DNA of 64,000 bases from SIG480 sp045539475. GTDB taxonomy: Bacteria; Bacillota; Clostridia; Oscillospirales; JAAYXM01. Below, piece after piece: positions 1-8,629 of the stretch. The position numbers and the translations under genes are program-made. Each line of letters starts with the position of its first letter. The first letter of the stretch is position 1. The notes beneath the pieces are model-generated. The model was not told the origin of the DNA. It ran no database searches and was given only the letters and a program-made list of their open reading frames with translations. The stretch lies in the NCBI GenBank assembly GCA_045539475.1, contig JAZQFJ010000015.1, forward strand, positions 17,252 to 81,251, read 5' to 3'.

Positions 1-50
1 TGACTCCAAAGCGTCTTTTGGAAAAAGAATGAAGTTTTAAACAGGACACC

Positions 51-109
51 TTGGGATAACTTTTATCCCAAGCCCTTCCCTGTGAAATCCACAGACATCC
101 TGTGGAAAG
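51..109. other. Possible DnaA-box cluster downstream of dnaA
   Basis: Four 9-mers resemble the DnaA box TTATCCACA with two mismatches each: TTGGGATAA (51-59), TTATCCCAA (63-71), AAATCCACA (85-93) and TGTGGAAAG (101-109). The first two form a perfect palindrome with a 3-nt centre. The dnaA-dnaN gap is a common place for part of oriC in Bacillota, so this may be origin sequence. No consensus box is present and dnaN lies outside the window. The palindrome could instead be a dnaA terminator. Confidence 0.4.
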
Positions 110-117
110 ATTTTTAT

Positions 118-1425
118 TTACGGAGTGAGAACCGAGTTTTTAACATCTGCGATTTTTTCTTTCAGCGCCTGATCTGTTTTAAGCTGTTCTTCAAGCGAGT
201 CAACTGCGTATTTAATGGTAGTGTGGTCTTTTCCGAAAACCTTTCCCATCTTCGGGAAGGATTCATGCGTCATATGGCGTACCATATACATTGCTATTTT
301 TCTCGGCTCGGAAACCTTTGAAGAGCGGTCTTTACCAAGAATGTCGGAAGCGTCAATTTCAAAGTATTTTGCAACAGCCTTGATGATAAACTCCGGTGTC
401 GGATTAATCCATGGGTTTTCGGCAAATATGTCTCGTATGGCTCGTTCTGCTGCCTGGAGACCGTCAGTATCCTGAAGAAGATCGCGGTAAGCGAGAAGCT
501 TGTGTACCGCACCTTCAAGCTGGCGGACGTTAGCGGTAACGTTATTTGAGATAAGCTCTTTCTGTTCAGTTGTGAGCTTAAGACCTATAAGGTCTGCCTT
601 AAGGCTTACGATAGCCATTCGTGTTTCAAAGTCCGGAGGTTCAATGTCTGCAAGAAGCCCCCATTCAAAACGCGTTTTAAGTCTTTCCTCAAGCTTTGCC
701 ATTTCTTTCGGCGGGCGGTCAGATGTAAGAACAATCTGTTTGTGGGATTCATGAAGGGCATTGAAGGTATGAAAAAATTCTTCCTGCGTGCTTTCTTTGC
801 CTGCGATAAACTGGATATCGTCAACCAAAAGAATATCGGAGTTTCTGTATTTTTCGCGGAATTGAGGAAGGGTTCCGCTTTGTATTGCAGCGATAAGCTC
901 TATAGTAAAATCCTCGCTCTTTATGTATGTTATTTTAGCTTTTGGATTTTTCTTTCTTATTGTTCCTGCAATAGCGTAAAGAAGGTGGGTTTTACCGAGC
1001 CCGGAGCCACCGTGAATGAGAAGAGGATTATAAGTTGTTCCGGGCATCTCTGCAACAGCCTTTGCTGCGGCATGAGCAAATTTGTTGGACGAACCGACAA
1101 TAAATTTTTCAAATGAATATTCATCGTAGTTTGAGAAGGTCTGTGTTTCCGGAGAAAGAGAGCCCTCATATTCATCTTCTGTATAAATCGCAAATTTCAT
1201 CGGAACTGAAAAAAGTGCGAAAAGAGCATCGTTTATCTTTTGAGTATAATATTTTTCAATGGTCGTTTTTTTGAAGTCTGCGGGCGTAACGAGAACCAGG
1301 CAATCATCACGAAGCTCTACTGCGCGGATATCCTCAAACCATGTCTGGATAGTAACTTCAAGCAGGCCATATTCTTCTTTCATTATTTGCAGAACTCTCT
1401 TTAAGACATCTGCGGCATTGTTCAT
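118..1425 (-). CDS. dnaA: Chromosomal replication initiator DnaA
   Basis: DnaA binds DnaA boxes at oriC as an ATP complex, melts the origin and loads the helicase. The 435-residue product has the family layout: an N-terminal interaction domain, an AAA+ domain with Walker A GGSGLGKTH (about 139-147) and Walker B LLVDDIQF near 200, and a C-terminal helix-turn-helix domain with the signature GKDHTTIKYAV near 400. The ATG is preceded by GGGGGA at good spacing. The gene diverges from rpmH, the usual origin arrangement in Bacillota. Confidence 0.98.
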   Translation of the reverse strand: MNNAADVLKRVLQIMKEEYGLLEVTIQTWFEDIRAVELRDDCLVLVTPADFKKTTIEKYYTQKINDALFALFSVPMKFAIYTEDEYEGSLSPETQTFSNYDEYSFEKFIVGSSNKFAHAAAKAVAEMPGTTYNPLLIHGGSGLGKTHLLYAIAGTIRKKNPKAKITYIKSEDFTIELIAAIQSGTLPQFREKYRNSDILLVDDIQFIAGKESTQEEFFHTFNALHESHKQIVLTSDRPPKEMAKLEERLKTRFEWGLLADIEPPDFETRMAIVSLKADLIGLKLTTEQKELISNNVTANVRQLEGAVHKLLAYRDLLQDTDGLQAAERAIRDIFAENPWINPTPEFIIKAVAKYFEIDASDILGKDRSSKVSEPRKIAMYMVRHMTHESFPKMGKVFGKDHTTIKYAVDSLEEQLKTDQALKEKIADVKNSVLTP

Positions 1426-1460
1426 AGGTCAATTTCCCCCACTATAATTTTTACTTTACT

Positions 1461-1489
1461 ATTATAACAGAAAACAGCATTTTTGTAAA
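1461..1489 (-). promoter_or_regulatory. dnaA promoter
   Basis: On the minus strand TTTACA (1484-1489) and a perfect TATAAT (1461-1466) are separated by 17 bp, about 36 bp upstream of the dnaA start. This is a good vegetative sigma-factor match. No consensus DnaA box is seen between dnaA and rpmH. Confidence 0.75.
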
Positions 1490-1561
1490 TAATAATTTAC
1501 ATATTATAATTAAACAAAATTGAATTTTATCGCTGAAATTTGAAAAATAATAAAAAAACAG

Positions 1562-1591
1562 TTGACAATTTGCTATGACTTATTTTATAAT
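1562..1591 (+). promoter_or_regulatory. rpmH promoter
   Basis: TTGACA (1562-1567) and TATAAT (1586-1591) are separated by 18 bp. Both hexamers are perfect, as expected for the highly expressed rpmH-rnpA operon. An 80-nt leader follows before rpmH. Confidence 0.85.
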
Positions 1592-1670
1592 AGACAATGA
1601 CACTGTATCGAATAAGTGTGTCAAGGTAAAAAACCTTACGCATCAAAATTATTATCGGAGGTGTAAAACA

Positions 1671-1805
1671 ATGGTACGTACTTATCAGCCGAAAAAGCTT
1701 CATCGCTCAAAGGTTCACGGTTTCCGCAAGAGAATGGCAACCCGCAACGGACGCAAGGTTCTCTCTGCACGCCGCGCTAAGGGCAGAAACAGGCTTACTC
1801 ACTAA
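1671..1805 (+). CDS. rpmH: 50S ribosomal protein L34
   Basis: This is the small basic large-subunit protein L34. The 44-residue product starts MVRTYQPKKLHRSKVHGF and contains the family core RMATRNGRKVL. The frame is open upstream for 32 more codons, but GGAGGTG at 1657-1663 sits 7 nt before the ATG at 1671 and 44 residues is the normal family length. It is the first gene of the conserved rpmH-rnpA-yidD-yidC-jag cluster. Confidence 0.97.
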   Translation: MVRTYQPKKLHRSKVHGFRKRMATRNGRKVLSARRAKGRNRLTH

Positions 1806-1817
1806 GTCACAATACGC

Positions 1818-1851
1818 CGGAGCGGAAGGAATTTTAGAAAGCTCCGCTCCG
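1818..1851 (+). other. Hairpin between rpmH and rnpA
   Basis: CGGAGCGGA (1818-1826) pairs perfectly with TCCGCTCCG (1843-1851) across a 16-nt loop. An A-run rather than a U-run follows, so it is not a standard terminator. It may be an RNA-processing or stability element that lowers rnpA relative to rpmH. Confidence 0.4.
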
Positions 1852-1929
1852 CAAAAAAAGATTTAGCTCATGACGCGTCCTGGATTTTTTATCCCGTCCG
1901 GGCTTTTTCTTTTATACGGAGATATTTTT

Positions 1930-2277
1930 ATGAAACAAACGGTTTCAATCAAGCTTAACCGCGACTTCAGAATGATTTATAAACGCGGTAAAAGTGCAGT
2001 GTCACCCGTTCTTGCAATGTATGCAAGAAAAAATAAATTAAGCTCTAACAGAATAGGTATAACCGTAAGCACAAAGGTTGGAAAAGCCGTTGTGCGCAAT
2101 CGCGTGCGCCGACGCATCCGCGAGGCGTATCGGATAAACGAAGGGCGCTTTTTGCCGGGATATGATATTATCATTGTTTCACGTGTCCGTGCTGCAAGCG
2201 TTTCCTTTTGTGAGATAGAGAAGAACCTTCTCAAGTTATCCGGAAGTTTAGAGCTTCTTTCGGAGGAGAAGGAATGA
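1930..2277 (+). CDS. rnpA: Ribonuclease P protein component
   Basis: RnpA is the protein partner of RNase P RNA in tRNA 5'-end maturation. The 115-residue basic product carries the diagnostic RNR motif in VVRNRVRRRIREAYR (near residue 60) and the N-terminal LNRDFRMIYKRG region. An upstream in-frame ATG at 1870 exists, but the start at 1930 has GGAG at 1918-1921 and gives the normal family length. The stop overlaps the yidD start by 4 bp (ATGA), so the two are translationally coupled. Confidence 0.96.
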   Translation: MKQTVSIKLNRDFRMIYKRGKSAVSPVLAMYARKNKLSSNRIGITVSTKVGKAVVRNRVRRRIREAYRINEGRFLPGYDIIIVSRVRAASVSFCEIEKNLLKLSGSLELLSEEKE

Positions 2278-2486
2278 AGAGTCTTCTCATATTTTTAATC
2301 AGATTTTACAGACGTTGCGTATCACCAAACCGTATGCCGTGTTGCCGCTTTACGCCTACCTGCTCGGCATATGCACTTGAAGCAATTGAAAAATACGGCG
2401 TCTTAAAGGGCGGATATCTTGCAATAAGAAGAATTTTGCGGTGTCATCCGTTCTCTAAAAAAGCGGGATACGATCCCGTACCGTAA
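2274..2486 (+). CDS. yidD: Membrane protein insertion efficiency factor YidD
   Basis: YidD is a small inner-face membrane-associated protein that assists YidC-dependent insertion. The 70-residue product shows the family pattern RFYRRCVSPNRMPCCRF, then PTCSAYALEAIEKYG and CHPFSKKAGYDPVP, with the conserved cysteines. It overlaps rnpA by 4 bp and precedes yidC by 35 bp. Confidence 0.96.
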   Translation: MKSLLIFLIRFYRRCVSPNRMPCCRFTPTCSAYALEAIEKYGVLKGGYLAIRRILRCHPFSKKAGYDPVP

Positions 2487-2521
2487 TGTAATCATTATCA
2501 AAACCGGAGGTTTTTATATTT

Positions 2522-3370
2522 ATGTTTACAGCATTAATAGTAGAGCCGTTCGGGTGGCTTTTAAAGATCTGTTATAATTTTGTCGGAAATTATGGTGTGG
2601 CAATAATCATCTTTACTCTTCTTTCAAAGCTTGTAATTTTGCCTTTCCAGATGAAAAGTAAAAAAAGTATGATGGAAATGCAAAAGCTTCAGCCGAAGCT
2701 TCGTGAGATCGAAAAAAAGTATAAGGATGATAAAGAGCGCTATGCTCTTGAAACACAGAAGCTTTATAAAAAAGAAGGTGTTTCAATGTTCGGCGGATGT
2801 CTGCCGATGCTTATAACCCTTCCTATTATGATAGGGCTTTATTCTGTTGTCCGTCAGCCTCTTACTTATATTTTTGACATTACACCCGAACAGATTCAGG
2901 CGCTTGCCGATGCTTTCCGTGCGGCCGGTGCAAAGATTACGTCCACAAGCGGATATATGCTTCAGATTGATGTTTCTTCTCTTCTGTCAAAGTATCCGGA
3001 CATTGTGGCAAGCATTACTCCGAATCTTACAGACCTTGATTTTAATTTTCTCGGAATTGATTTGTCTTTGATTCCGAATTTCAAGTACATCACGATTCTT
3101 TGGATAATTCCTGTTCTTTCCGGTCTGACAGCGTGGCTTTCAAACATTCTTATTCGCCGTAGTCAGGGAGCACAGCTTACTGAGCAGGCAGCTGCAACAA
3201 ACGGTATGATGAATATTATGATGCCGCTTATGTCGGTCTGGATTGCATTTATGGTTCCTGCAAGTCTTGGACTTTATTGGATTATATCAAATGTTTTGAC
3301 TGCAGTTCAGGAGCCGATTCTTACAGCATACTACAAAAATAAGGCTAAAAAAGCCGAGGAGGAAAAATAA
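2522..3370 (+). CDS. yidC: Membrane protein insertase YidC/SpoIIIJ family
   Basis: YidC inserts membrane proteins with or without SecYEG. The 282-residue product has the short Gram-positive form: an N-terminal hydrophobic helix, a positively charged residue in the first core helix (LLSKLVILPFQ), a charged coiled-coil loop (about residues 45-85), then GGCLPMLITLPIMIGLY and three more membrane segments, ending in a lysine-rich tail. No lipobox cysteine is evident at the N terminus. GGAGG lies 11 nt upstream of the ATG. The next gene, jag, is its usual partner. Confidence 0.96.
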   Translation: MFTALIVEPFGWLLKICYNFVGNYGVAIIIFTLLSKLVILPFQMKSKKSMMEMQKLQPKLREIEKKYKDDKERYALETQKLYKKEGVSMFGGCLPMLITLPIMIGLYSVVRQPLTYIFDITPEQIQALADAFRAAGAKITSTSGYMLQIDVSSLLSKYPDIVASITPNLTDLDFNFLGIDLSLIPNFKYITILWIIPVLSGLTAWLSNILIRRSQGAQLTEQAAATNGMMNIMMPLMSVWIAFMVPASLGLYWIISNVLTAVQEPILTAYYKNKAKKAEEEK

Positions 3371-3373
3371 AAG

Positions 3374-4174
3374 ATGGCACAGAGTATTGAAATCAGTGCA
3401 AAGACAATAGATGCCGCTATAGAAAAAGGTCTTTTGGAGCTTTCTCTTCAGCGTGAAGATGTTACCGTTGAAGTTCTTGAAAATCCGAAATCGGGATTTT
3501 TGGGAATCGGTGCAGTTCCTGCAAAAATTCTTATGACGGTTATTGGAGCTGATGAGCCTGTTTCCGTAAAAAAAGAGAAAAAGGCAGAAAAAGAAGAAAA
3601 AAAGATTGAAAAGAAGGCTGAAAAGCAGGTAGTTAAAGAAGAAAAGAAGGAAAAAAAGGAGACTGTTCCGGCAACGGGCGAGGCTGCAGAGTTTCTTTCT
3701 AAGGTTCTTTCATTTATCTGCGAGGATGTTCACCTTGAACAGCATAAGTGCTCGGATGAAGGAACAGTAAGCTTTGAAATTGTCGGTGAAAACCTTGGCG
3801 GAATAATCGGACGTCGCGGAGAAACACTCGATGCTCTTCAGCACCTTGCAAATCTTGCGGTTAACGGCTCCGGTAAAGAAAAGGTTCGTGTTCTTCTTGA
3901 CGCAGAAAATTACCGCGAAAAGAGAGAAGAATCTCTTGTAAAGTTTGCAGAGCGTGCTGCAAGTCAGGTTCTCAAATATAAGAGAAGCAAGGCTTTAGAG
4001 CCGATGAACGCATATGAGCGTCATATCATTCATGCTGCACTTCAGGATAAAGAAAATATATCCACATCATCTGTCGGAACAGATCCGAACAGACGTGTTA
4101 TCATCAACTACACCGGTCCTGATGCACGTCCGTCACGTCCCCCACGCAGACGTTATAATAATTACAACAAGTAA
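3374..4174 (+). CDS. jag: RNA-binding protein KhpB/Jag
   Basis: Jag (KhpB) is an RNA-binding protein tied to cell elongation and division in Bacillota. The 266-residue product has the N-terminal Jag domain with KSGFLGIGAVPAKI (about 40-53), a lysine/glutamate-rich linker (about 70-100), a KH domain with the GIIGRRGETLDALQ loop, and an R3H-type domain near ERHIIHAAL. It starts 3 bp after yidC. Confidence 0.95.
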   Translation: MAQSIEISAKTIDAAIEKGLLELSLQREDVTVEVLENPKSGFLGIGAVPAKILMTVIGADEPVSVKKEKKAEKEEKKIEKKAEKQVVKEEKKEKKETVPATGEAAEFLSKVLSFICEDVHLEQHKCSDEGTVSFEIVGENLGGIIGRRGETLDALQHLANLAVNGSGKEKVRVLLDAENYREKREESLVKFAERAASQVLKYKRSKALEPMNAYERHIIHAALQDKENISTSSVGTDPNRRVIINYTGPDARPSRPPRRRYNNYNK

Positions 4175-4185
4175 TATTTAAAGGA

Positions 4186-4227
4186 AAAACAACCGCATGT
4201 TATTAAAACTGCGGTTGTTTTTGTTTT
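4186..4227. terminator. Bidirectional terminator between jag and ktrA
   Basis: AAAACAACCGCA (4186-4197) pairs with TGCGGTTGTTTT (4210-4221), giving a 12-bp stem. T-runs on both strands allow use by jag (plus) and ktrA (minus). Confidence 0.85.
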
Positions 4228-4236
4228 TTGTGAAAC

Positions 4237-4887
4237 TTACTTTATCTTTCCCAACTTAGCTATATTTGCGATAACAATCAGCGTGGTTTCTGCTTCAAGA
4301 GGCTGTTCGGGATTGATATTTACGTTTACCTCTTCGCCTTTTTTTATAGCAACGATATTGAAACCGTATTTTTTGCGAAGATTCAATTCAATCAAATTTT
4401 TGCCTTGCCACTCTTCCCTCACGTCGATCTCGACTATTGAAACATCCTTCGACAGAGAGAGCATATCAATAAATCCGGAGCTAAGCAGGTTCTTGGCAAG
4501 ATGGATGCCGGACTCGTTCTCGGGAAAAACAACTTTGTCCGAACCAACACGAAGTAATATCTTTTGGTGCATCTCGTTGGCGCATTTTGCAATAACGCAC
4601 TTGACGCCTGCTTCCTTGCAGAGCGTAACAGCCATTACGCTTGCTTCAAGATTACTCGCCATACAAACGACTACGGTATCAATGTTGCTGATACCAAGAC
4701 GGGAAATGACCTCTGAATCGGTTACATCCGCACACTTGCAAACAGGCAAATATGCAGCTGAATCATTAACAATTTTTTGGTCAGAATCTACTGCAACAAC
4801 CTCCATGCCGTTCTCTACAAGTTCTCTTGCTACTGCTCTACCGTATCTCCCGAGACCAAAGACTGCGTATGTTTTCTTAGTTTTCAT
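4237..4887 (-). CDS. ktrA: Potassium uptake regulatory subunit KtrA/TrkA
   Basis: This is the cytosolic gating ring of a Ktr/Trk potassium channel. The 216-residue product has an N-terminal RCK Rossmann domain with the nucleotide motif GLGRYGRAVA (11-20) and the following acidic VVAVDSD, then an RCK-C domain (about 135-216). One RCK pair of about 220 residues is the KtrA size; the longer TrkA has two. It lies 12 bp after the channel gene in the same operon. Confidence 0.92.
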   Translation of the reverse strand: MKTKKTYAVFGLGRYGRAVARELVENGMEVVAVDSDQKIVNDSAAYLPVCKCADVTDSEVISRLGISNIDTVVVCMASNLEASVMAVTLCKEAGVKCVIAKCANEMHQKILLRVGSDKVVFPENESGIHLAKNLLSSGFIDMLSLSKDVSIVEIDVREEWQGKNLIELNLRKKYGFNIVAIKKGEEVNVNINPEQPLEAETTLIVIANIAKLGKIK

Positions 4888-4899
4888 AAATTTTCTCCT

Positions 4900-6252
4900 T
4901 TATCCGATACTGATATTTTCCGTCGGCTCGGAAATAACATTCTGGCTTTCATTCTTTCTGCCCAAAGCGATCGCAAGCGATATGGGACCTACTCTACCAA
5001 AATACATGGTTGAAATTATAATAAGTTTTCCAAATGCGTTGAGTGATGCCGTGAAATTTCTTGAAAGACCGACGGTTGCGGTTGCACTGACCGTTTCATA
5101 AAATACATCAATGGCAGAAGCGTTGCTCGTTGCCAGTATAAGCACTGTTGAGGCGGCACAGATCGTAAGGAACATTATGACCACGGCAACAGCCTTTTTC
5201 ACCGAGTCATCGGAAATGCGACGGCCGAAAATGCCTGCGCTGTTCCTGTTTCTGATGGTAGCGAATGCCGAGCAGATAAGTACAGCGATGGTTACGGTTT
5301 TCATACCGCCTGCCGTTCCCACCGGTGAACCGCCGATCAACATCAGAATAACAGATGCGGCAGCAGAGGCATTTGTCAGATTTTCTTGCGGAACAGATGC
5401 AAAACCTGCAGTTCTTGTTGTGACCGATTGAAAGAAAGAAACTTGAATTTTATCGAATAAGTTCATATTTCCAATAGTCAGAGGATTTTTATATTCAAGA
5501 ATAAATATGAGAATTGCACCGACAAGGATGAGACCTGCCGTAAAGGTAATGGCTATTTTGCTGTGCAAGGCAAGGTGTCTGAATATTTTTCTGTTTTTCG
5601 GTGAACGACTCTTGACTACACGGAGAATGTCCCACCATACGATATATCCAAGACCTCCGAGAATTACGAGCGCAGAGGTTACGATGTTAATTAATGGATT
5701 TGTGGCGTAATTACAAAGGCTGTTTTCCGCAATAATGTCAATACCTGCGTTACAAAAGGCAGAAACTGAATTGAATACCGATATCCAAATACCTTTTGCG
5801 CCAAACTCGGGAATGAACACGAGCATATAAAGAACTGCACCAATTACCTCGAGGATCAGCGTGCCGAATAACACGTTCTTGACAAACTTGACAAGTCCTG
5901 ACATTGTGTTGAGATTGAAAGCGTCTTGAATCAGCAAGCTGTCTTCGATGCCAAGTTTTCTGTTCAAGAGAAGCATCAATCCTGTCATGATCGTGATAAC
6001 TCCGAGCCCGCCAACCTGTATCAGTATAAGTATAACAACCTGACCAAAAACGCTCCATGTTGAAACGGTTGGCAGTGTTACGAGACCGGTAACGCAGGTT
6101 GAAGTTGTTGCCGTGAACAGAGCATCGATATAAGGCACGGCAACCCCGTCAGCTGAACTTATCGGCAATGCCAAAAGAACACTTCCAAGAAATATTACCA
6201 AAAGAAAACTCAGCAGTATAATTTGTGTTGTTGTAAATCTAATCCTTTTCAT
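4900..6252 (-). CDS. ktrB: Potassium channel subunit KtrB/TrkH
   Basis: This is the membrane pore subunit for potassium uptake. The 450-residue polytopic protein shows the family's four membrane-pore-membrane repeats, with filter-like loops such as TTSTCVTGLVTL (near 50-60), TRTAGFASV and GSPVGTAGGMKT. KtrA, which gates it, follows directly. The ATG has GGAGAG upstream. The pair sits where mnmE and mnmG are usually found next to jag. Confidence 0.93.
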   Translation of the reverse strand: MKRIRFTTTQIILLSFLLVIFLGSVLLALPISSADGVAVPYIDALFTATTSTCVTGLVTLPTVSTWSVFGQVVILILIQVGGLGVITIMTGLMLLLNRKLGIEDSLLIQDAFNLNTMSGLVKFVKNVLFGTLILEVIGAVLYMLVFIPEFGAKGIWISVFNSVSAFCNAGIDIIAENSLCNYATNPLINIVTSALVILGGLGYIVWWDILRVVKSRSPKNRKIFRHLALHSKIAITFTAGLILVGAILIFILEYKNPLTIGNMNLFDKIQVSFFQSVTTRTAGFASVPQENLTNASAAASVILMLIGGSPVGTAGGMKTVTIAVLICSAFATIRNRNSAGIFGRRISDDSVKKAVAVVIMFLTICAASTVLILATSNASAIDVFYETVSATATVGLSRNFTASLNAFGKLIIISTMYFGRVGPISLAIALGRKNESQNVISEPTENISIG

Positions 6253-6289
6253 ACCAGTTTACTCTCCGTGGATAAGTACGGCATTTGCC

Positions 6290-6988
6290 TTAAAGCGGTT
6301 GGCTTTTTATTTTTGCAAATCTTCTCGGATAACGACTGAGTGTAGGTTCTGTTTTACGGAAAATGAGAACAGTGTGCGTTATATCAGTTGTAGGGAGTGT
6401 GTAATCCACGCGCTTCTCAAATACAGCGCCGAGTGTTTTAACAGCATTTTCAGCACTCTTTATCTCATCATCACAGTCACGTGCCTTCATAGCAAGAAAA
6501 ACGCCGCCAACCTTGACAAAAGGAAGAGTAAGCTCACATAACATACGGAGATCTGCAACTGCCCGCGAAACGGCAATATCAAAGCTCTCACGGTAGTTCT
6601 CATTTGCGGCAAGCTCTTCGGCGCGAGCGTGAATACATTCTACATCCGAAAGAGAAAGAAGGTCACATATTCCCTGTAAAAACCCTATCCTCTTTGCAAG
6701 CGCATCAAGTAATGTAAGAGAGATATCTTTTTTTGCAAGACGGAGAGGAAGTCCCGGAAACCCTGCTCCACATCCAACGTCTATCACCCGTTTATCTGAA
6801 AAATCGTATGCTGAAAGAAGAGAGAGAGAATCTGCAAAATGACGCAGATTTACTTCCTGCGGATCGGTTATTGCCGTAAGATTCATCACTTCATTTGCAG
6901 AAAGAAGCTCTTTTCGGAAAACATCAAAATTTTTCGCATCGGCGCAAATATTCATTTCTGACAAGAGAGAAGAAAAAGAAAATTCCAT
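6290..6988 (-). CDS. rsmG: 16S rRNA (guanine527-N7)-methyltransferase RsmG
   Basis: RsmG (GidB) methylates N7 of G527 in 16S rRNA using S-adenosylmethionine. The 232-residue product has the family motifs MNLTAITDPQEVNLRHFADS (36-55), the SAM loop VIDVGCGAGFPGLPL, and DIAVSRAVADL. The gene is normally the distal member of the mnmE-mnmG-rsmG cluster. Here it lies between ktrB and a MATE gene on the minus strand. Confidence 0.95.
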   Translation of the reverse strand: MEFSFSSLLSEMNICADAKNFDVFRKELLSANEVMNLTAITDPQEVNLRHFADSLSLLSAYDFSDKRVIDVGCGAGFPGLPLRLAKKDISLTLLDALAKRIGFLQGICDLLSLSDVECIHARAEELAANENYRESFDIAVSRAVADLRMLCELTLPFVKVGGVFLAMKARDCDDEIKSAENAVKTLGAVFEKRVDYTLPTTDITHTVLIFRKTEPTLSRYPRRFAKIKSQPL

Positions 6989-7024
6989 TATATCGGCGCT
7001 CCTTAAAAGATTTTTTACGAATAC

Positions 7025-8389
7025 TTATTCTTCGATTTCATGTAATTTTTTAAGAGTTTTTATAAGGAAAAATGCGCACATAAGCACGGAAACGAGTTCG
7101 GAAATCGGAAATGAAAGCCATACAAGATTCAGCTTTCCCGTCTTTGAAAGAAGCCATGCCGACGGGATAAGAACGACAAGCTGGCGACACACCGAAATAA
7201 TAAAGGAGTGACTTGGGTTTCCGATAGCCTGAAAAACGGAAATGGATATAATACAGAATCCGGCAAGCATAAAGTTTATTGCAATAATTCTGAGTGCGGG
7301 AATTCCTATCTGAAGCATTTGTTCCGATGCGTTGAAAAATCCGAGGAGAAGTCCCGGAACGGCTTCGAATATTATAAATCCGCAAGTCATTACGGAAAGA
7401 GCCGTAAAAAGAGAAAGCTTTATTGTTTTTTTAACGCGTTCCGGACGGCGTGCTCCGTAATTGTATGCAATAATGGGAACCATACCGCTGTTCAGACCAA
7501 AAACAGGCATAAAAATGAAGCTCTGAAGCTTGAAGTACGCTCCGAAAACGGCTGTTGCGGTTGTGGTAAAGCTTATGAGAATACGGTTTAAGAAAAAGTT
7601 CATTACGGAGCCAACGGATTGCATAAGGATTGACGGAAAACCAACCTTATAAATACGGCGTGCAACCTCTGTATCCCAGCGGATCATACGCAGAGAAAGG
7701 TTGATTTCACGGTTGACCTTGATGTTTATGATAATTGCGACTATTGCGGCAATAATCTGTCCTGAAACAGTTGCAATAGCAGCCCCTGCCACCCCAAGTG
7801 CAGGAAGACCAAACATACCGAAAATGAGAATCGGATCAAGAATAATATTGATAATTGCGCCGATAAGCTGAGTTATCATCGCAAGAGTGGTTTTGCCGGT
7901 GGACTGCAGGAGACGTTCAAAACAGAATTGCGAGAATATTCCTATTGAAAAAATAAGGCATATAGAAGAATAGTCAACGCCGTACTCAATTATTTCTGCG
8001 ACATCTGTCTGCAGAGCGAAGAACGGGCGTGAAAAAAGCGCGCCAATAACTGCAAAAATAACTGCAGATGCAAGTGAAAGAAAAATGCCGGTATTTGCCG
8101 AACGATCAACCATCTCCTGTCTTTTCTCACCGAGTGAGCGAGAAAGAAGAGCATTTATACCGACTGCGGTACCGCCACCGAATGCTATCATAAGATTCTG
8201 CAGAGGAAAAGCAAGTGAAACCGCCGTAAGTGCGTTTTCCGATATACGGGCAACGAATATGCTGTCAACAACGTTATAAAACGCCTGAACCAGCATTGAA
8301 ATCATCATTGGTATCGCCATTCCTGCCAAAAGCCTGCCGATAGGCTGAGTGCCCATTTTGTTTTCGGGAAGAGTTTGATTTGTTTCCAT
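7025..8389 (-). CDS. MATE family efflux transporter
   Basis: A 454-residue integral membrane protein with about 12 helices, resembling drug/sodium or drug/proton antiporters of the MATE family. The N terminus has the family pattern PIMRL-like GRLLAGMAIPMMISMLVQAFYN followed by VDSIFVARIS, and NYGARRPERVKK appears in the second half. The substrate cannot be told from sequence. AAAGGATA precedes the ATG. It is transcribed towards rsmG and may share a transcript with it. Confidence 0.88.
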   Translation of the reverse strand: METNQTLPENKMGTQPIGRLLAGMAIPMMISMLVQAFYNVVDSIFVARISENALTAVSLAFPLQNLMIAFGGGTAVGINALLSRSLGEKRQEMVDRSANTGIFLSLASAVIFAVIGALFSRPFFALQTDVAEIIEYGVDYSSICLIFSIGIFSQFCFERLLQSTGKTTLAMITQLIGAIINIILDPILIFGMFGLPALGVAGAAIATVSGQIIAAIVAIIINIKVNREINLSLRMIRWDTEVARRIYKVGFPSILMQSVGSVMNFFLNRILISFTTTATAVFGAYFKLQSFIFMPVFGLNSGMVPIIAYNYGARRPERVKKTIKLSLFTALSVMTCGFIIFEAVPGLLLGFFNASEQMLQIGIPALRIIAINFMLAGFCIISISVFQAIGNPSHSFIISVCRQLVVLIPSAWLLSKTGKLNLVWLSFPISELVSVLMCAFFLIKTLKKLHEIEE

Positions 8390-8521
8390 TGAAGTATCCT
8401 TTCTGAAATCGCTGATTTCTCGTCTGATATTATAACTTTAATATTATATATGAAAAAAGCGATAAGGTCAAGTTTTTTGCTTACTATATTAATCTTTTCA
8501 CAATGTTAAAAAAAGAAAAAC

Positions 8522-8537
8522 TGTTCCACGTGGAACA
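8522..8537. promoter_or_regulatory. parS site 1 (centromere)
   Basis: TGTTCCACGTGGAACA is a perfect 16-bp palindrome matching the bacterial parS consensus TGTTNCACGTGAAACA with only the symmetric change. It lies about 90 bp upstream of the Noc-like gene and near the origin, where ParB-binding sites are expected. Confidence 0.93.
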
Positions 8538-8629
8538 TTACAGATTTCTACAAATTTACGCATATCGGTTGTGATAAGATTAATATACAATATAAGGAAA
8601 ACTCTACGTTATTTTTGGAGGGGTTACAT

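Noticed and set aside
1426..1670. oriC in the dnaA-rpmH gap
   Set aside because: The stretch is AT-rich but contains no recognisable DnaA box, and its content is explained by the two divergent promoters.
2175..2190. parS-like half site in rnpA
   Set aside because: Only the left half matches the consensus; the right half is unrelated.
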